From Acanthaster planci (taxonomy: Eukaryota > Echinodermata > Asteroidea > Valvatida > Acanthasteridae), in assembly GCF_001949145.1 (NCBI RefSeq), contig NW_019091392.1:44759-65829 (forward strand): 21,071 bases of DNA, read 5' to 3'. Position 1 is the first letter of the stretch. Each line of letters starts with the position of its first letter. Below the pieces are notes generated by a model. It did no database searches and was not told where the DNA came from. It saw only the letters and a program-made list of their open reading frames with translations. The translations under genes were made by a program, and so were the position numbers. This document shows, in pieces, positions 17,756 to 21,071 of the stretch.

Positions 17756-18216
17756 CTGAAAAAAAATAATATTTTCGTACATTAAGCAATTTTTGTCAAG
17801 GTAATCACATACATGTACTTGAGAGAGGGTCAATGGTTTGGGACTTCTTGGTGGAATTAACACAGTTTGGTATCAATAGATAGAGCATCCTGTAAGAAAT
17901 ATACATGTACGTGTATATAGTGGTGACAAAATATCCAGTAAACTTTGTTTTTATGGCTACCATGTACCAGTACATGTACATGTACCCATAACATGACATC
18001 GTAACAGTTTTCTAAGGCCAATAACATTTTTTTCTAGGACCGTGAAAAAGATTACAGTTGACATGAATTGCACAGAACTTCCTACATGTCTGTACAATAT
18101 ACATGTACTTATGATGTGTCGGTGGAAAGATGTATGCTGGGATACTGATTAAAATGTTACACATCCTGACCCCTGAAGACTGGGAAATTAATTACCTTTA
18201 AATACATGTACATGTA
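17756..18216. other. Upstream part of MPC2: 5' intron, no gene recognised
   Basis: A long pyrimidine tract and CAG (17756-17770 on the minus strand) show that an intron precedes the MPC2 start codon. The untranslated exon and promoter are further right but could not be identified. Contains several ACATGTAC words (17961-17987 and others). Confidence 0.5.
17961..17987. repeat. ACATGTAC-rich tract
   Basis: CATGTACCAGTACATGTACATGTAC type tract, overlapping copies of the palindromic word TACATGTA. Confidence 0.75.
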
Positions 18217-18404
18217 CAGTCGGACCTCGTTATTCAGAGGCCCTTCAGAATTGGCAAATTACAATGTACCTTGTTATAACCGGAACCTAGTATTATCAGG
18301 AATGAAAACAATGATAAACAAAAGATTGGGACCTACATGTATGATTATCCTTGTTATAAGCAGACTCTTGTATTATCAGTGCTCTCATTAACGAGGTTCG
18401 ACTG
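18217..18404. mobile_element. pogo-like MITE with TA target duplication
   Basis: An element of 188 bp has ends CAGTCGGACCTCGTTA (18217-18232) and TAACGAGGTTCGACTG (18389-18404), inverted with one mismatch in 16, and TA on both sides (18215-18216, 18405-18406). Such CAGTcgAACCTCGTTA ends with TA duplications are typical of pogo-type Tc1/mariner non-autonomous elements. It contains an internal duplication of 32 bp (18269-18300 and 18349-18380, 26 of 32 identical) whose CCTTGTTATAA core resembles the terminal word. Confidence 0.9.
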
Positions 18405-18483
18405 TATATCTAATCAGTGACTGATGTAAATGCTCTTAGCAGGGATCTGCTGATGAGTCCCGACATACAAGTCCTTGGGGCTA

Positions 18484-18552
18484 ATGCTGCATATGTACGT
18501 GTATGTACACATACATGTACATGTACTTACTGGTGCTGTACATGTACATCCA
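18484..18552. repeat. ACATGTAC/TGTACGTG-rich tract
   Basis: A run of overlapping GTACGTGTATGTAC and TACATGTACATGTAC words, part of the same overused palindromic vocabulary. Confidence 0.7.
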
Positions 18553-18672
18553 ACCTCTACATGCATGACCAAGTACAGTAACATGCCCTGCCCCCACTCA
18601 GGGCTTCATTTTAAAGGAACGTGATCGCACTCCTCTGCGCTCCATAATGTTTTCCCAAGGAGAGCAAAAAAA

Positions 18673-18698
18673 GCACTCCTTAAAAATTTAAGGAGTGC
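18673..18698. repeat. Perfect hairpin GCACTCCTTAAA-AA-TTTAAGGAGTGC
   Basis: Perfect 12-bp arms with a 2-nt centre, in the left subterminal part of the 18599-20046 element. It shares CTCCTTAAA with the right-end palindrome. Confidence 0.92.
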
Positions 18699-19930
18699 AT
18701 GGTTTTTTCAAACCAGCAAATGTTGATTTATGACAAGTCCCTTGAATCTCGTTGGGTCGACAGAAGCAAACGAGTCCAAAGATTGAATGTAATAAAACAC
18801 AAGGGCTGGTGATCAAAGTCTTTGAGTTGTGCGCGTGTGCTTGATGAATCCCGCATCGCAACACACAAACATGATAGCGCATGTGGGCGGGCCTAGTGTG
18901 TGTGGGCGAGCCTATGGAATTCCATGGACGCACGTGGCTGCACCTGGCCAACCTCTCTCCCAGAACGGGTCGAGTTCAGGCGCTACATTCTGGGCCATTT
19001 GTGAACAGCAAATGTGAGTTTGTGAAAAACCCTGTAGTTGCTGCAGATGGTGTGTGATCCTGTTGCGTGTTTGTGTGGCTCGAGCGTGAGAACAATGTTC
19101 ACTTGTCGAGAACAGAAAATATGCCACAGGAAAGAAAAAGGTCTCGGGCGGGTAATGTGCCCGGTGTTCTATACGAAAATATACTGGTTGAAGTAGTAAT
19201 GTGAGCGCAGGAAAGGATGAATACAATATGCAGTGAACGTGCAATACGTTTTAAAATACCAAAAAGCAAGGATACACATGCACAGTAAATTCAGAGCCCC
19301 TGTAGCGGCGAAATGGATTGTCGGGCAAGTGAGGAGACTAGTCAAGTTATGCGCCCACGTCCACCAAACCAATGTACGATGAAAGACTACATGACAGACC
19401 CACATGCATGCCCGCGAACATGCAGTAGATGCCCTGGATCGAGCGAGTTTGCACACAGAGCGAGTTCAAATGGGAGCGTCATTAGAGGCGGATTTTCGAT
19501 AAAATTTTCTGCAAATACGTTAACCATGGACATGTTTACCGATTCATAACCACTTTGTCGACTGATTTTTGGCATGAGGAACATTTGGATGAAATTTCAG
19601 CAAGCTCCGTCAAGTAAAAAAGTGGGAAAAATGCAATCTAAGAATCCATACATTAATTTTTCATTATTCTCTTCGGTTTATTAGAAAATGGGTGCATCAG
19701 TCTAAGTCACAGGCTGAATGTTATCTTAGAGCCCTCTTAGACTTATCATTCATAATCACAATCCAAACTCCATTGCATCACATGTTGTCTGAATATATAA
19801 AGTGAGAAGAGAGATGGTTTAACTGATTAAAGTTAACTCATTGAACTCAGTAAAGGAGCTTAAACTGCATTAATTTTATTGAGTATATTTACATTAACTT
19901 GGTTTTTGTTAGCGAGAGCAAATCGTTCCC

Positions 19931-19999
19931 TTAATTCACTTTGTTGATTTAAGGAGAACAATTTTTAATCGCTCTCCTTAAATCAAGAAAGTGAATTAA
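19931..19999. repeat. Long palindrome, 27-bp arms
   Basis: The left arm 19931-19957 and right arm 19973-19999 pair at 26 of 27 positions around a 15-nt spacer. The arm runs from TTAATTCACTTT to GATTTAAGGAGA. It sits in the right subterminal part of the 18599-20046 element and would form a stable stem. Confidence 0.92.
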
Positions 20000-20125
20000 G
20001 GAGAGGGATTTTTAGCTCTCCTTGTATTTATTAAAATGAAGCCCTGCCCACTACATGTACCTGTAATATGGCACTGTTCAAAACATATACCTGATACATG
20101 TACATGTACTAAGGCTAGTCTCACC

Positions 20126-20162
20126 TACATGTACATGTACAGGTACGTGTACATGTACATGT
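20126..20162. repeat. TACATGTACATGTAC tract
   Basis: 37 bases of overlapping TACATGTAC/GTACGTGTAC words, the densest example in the window. Confidence 0.85.
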
Positions 20163-20530
20163 GCTAGTATTGTTTGGACCATCCCAACTGCAACGGCATA
20201 TACATGTGCACTGTATGGGAAAACTTCAGTCTGCAAGTCAATAAATTCTCTTCTGTTTTTGGCCTATATACAGGTATAGGGTTATGAAAGCAAAGGGTAA
20301 AAGCCTTAATGCCTACATGTACCGGTAATTGCACCACAGGCCTTAGTTCTGTGCAATTTAAGCCTACCCACGTTATCCCCCCAAAAAAACTGCAAATGAA
20401 AAACGTTTTCCTTCAAAATGCCTTTTTAAGTGAGATATAATTTCTTGAAGCTAAACTGGAATAATCAATTCAACATTTCATTTAGGGTCTGCTACTTCAC
20501 TTACATGTACAACTGGAGTTTCATTTGGCG

Positions 20531-20696
20531 TGAAAGTTCATCTGTGTTGTAGGATTAATGTTAAAACTTTCATTCACAACACCAGAAAAATTTATGCAAG
20601 AAATTTTCAACCAAGAGCTGTCAAATTTTTGTCAGCAAATTTGCCAGCAAAATTTGAACATTAATCTTATCAACTACTAACACAGATGACTTTTCA
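20531..20696. repeat. Imperfect inverted repeat, arms of 32 and 40 bp
   Basis: Left arm 20531-20562 and right arm 20657-20696 share TCATCTGTGTT and GATTAATGTT blocks, with an 8-base insertion in the right arm. A second, inner pair is TCAAATTTT (20621-20629) and AAAATTTGA (20649-20657). It could be a small foldback element; no target duplication was seen. Confidence 0.7.
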
Positions 20697-21071
20697 TGCT
20701 ACATGTAGTATCAGAAGAGAATGGCTCAGATTGCCTAAAAACATCAGACACTGGGAGAAAACAAGCAAAACAGATCACTCGATACCATAACCATCTGCAT
20801 ATGTACATCACACTTCGGAGCCTGCATCTGTCAAGTACCGTAAGATGTCATAAATCTATCACTATGTTTGTTTTATCCAGCAGACTTCACAGTACTGATT
20901 TAGTGGAAGCAAGATTATAAATATAAGACTTCGGCTTCAACATCAGCGACATCTGGCACCCAATCCTCACATCCCAGTCCAATGGGTCTCCTATACCCTA
21001 GGACTCCCTAGTTAGGTTTCCCCCTCAGTTAGCCTATGGGCCTTCTATGTCCCTTGACACCCAGCTATTCA

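Larger units (their letters stand above)
18599..20046. mobile_element. 1.45-kb non-autonomous DNA transposon with perfect 16-bp inverted ends (hAT-like?)
   Basis: The ends CAGGGCTTCATTTTAA (18599-18614) and TTAAAATGAAGCCCTG (20031-20046) are perfect inverted repeats. The flanks show a 6-bp direct repeat CCCACT (18593-18598, 20047-20052). CAGGG-type ends are usual for hAT elements, but those make 8-bp duplications, so the superfamily is open. Both subterminal regions carry palindromes built from CTCCTTAAA/TTTAAGGAG: 18673-18698 on the left and 19931-19999 on the right. No open frame inside looks like a protein I recognise. The middle (about 18800-19450) is richer in CpG than the surroundings. 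It lies upstream of MPC2, where that gene's promoter or first exon should be. Confidence 0.8.
20053..21071. other. Right-hand flank, no gene recognised
   Basis: About 1 kb with short open frames only. It holds an ACATGTAC-rich tract (20126-20162) and an imperfect inverted repeat (20531-20696). The MPC2 untranslated first exon and promoter could lie here or beyond. Confidence 0.5.

Noticed and set aside
17309-17863. The full 184-codon minus-strand open frame as one gene
   Set aside because: Only the middle (17578-17752) matches MPC2. The rest lies beyond a splice acceptor on one side and a donor on the other, and the true exon sequence continues at 16691.
18688-19584. Several overlapping open frames of 60-110 codons within the 1.45-kb element
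   Set aside because: They occur on both strands, lack recognisable motifs and do not resemble a transposase.

Overview
The window is animal nuclear DNA. It is AT-rich, has long introns, carries a crowd of decayed transposons, and shows one single-base 'N' typical of a draft assembly. The mobile-element families present (BEL/Pao, CR1-like LINE, Tc1-like, piggyBac-, pogo- and hAT-like non-autonomous elements) and a strikingly overused palindromic word ACATGTAC/TACATGTA suggest an invertebrate, probably marine (lophotrochozoan or invertebrate deuterostome). Phylum cannot be decided from sequence alone.

The only intact host gene I can support is on the minus strand: MPC2, one half of the mitochondrial pyruvate carrier. 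I assembled it from five coding exons at 17578-17752, 16651-16691, 14011-14095, 4213-4324 and 3991-4033. All junctions are GT-AG, phases match, and the result is one uninterrupted 151-residue protein with the MPC2 core in order. A splice acceptor three bases before the ATG implies an untranslated first exon further right, which I could not place. The gene covers at least 13.8 kb, and about 9.7 kb of that is one intron (4325-14010).

Layout, left to right. 1-1030: 5' part of a BEL/Pao gag (minus), leaving the window. 1031-3990: 3' untranslated/intergenic DNA without recognisable genes. 3991-4324: the last two MPC2 exons. 4325-14010: the giant intron, a nest of elements. It holds a CR1-like LINE (minus, about 5505-8980), a TTAA-flanked piggyBac-like MITE inserted cleanly inside that LINE (6873-7468), a broken transposase-like gene of unclear superfamily (plus, 9465-11690), scattered copies of a 14-base motif TGTCCGTCCCTCAC on both sides of the LINE and gene, and a second, inverted copy of the MITE (12681-13218). 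14011-14095: exon 3. 14746-16111: a dead Tc1-like transposon in the next intron. 16651-17755: exons 2 and 1. 18217-18404: a pogo-like MITE. 18599-20046: a 1.45-kb element with perfect 16-bp inverted ends and internal palindromes. 20531-20696: an imperfect inverted repeat.

The best candidate for something undescribed is the unit marked by the 14-base motif. Inverted and direct copies lie at about 5.15-5.35 kb and 11.8-12.4 kb, bracketing the transposase-like gene. I read this as a possible large DNA transposon with subterminal transposase-binding repeats, later split by the LINE. No terminal inverted repeat or target-site duplication was found for it, so this remains an inference.
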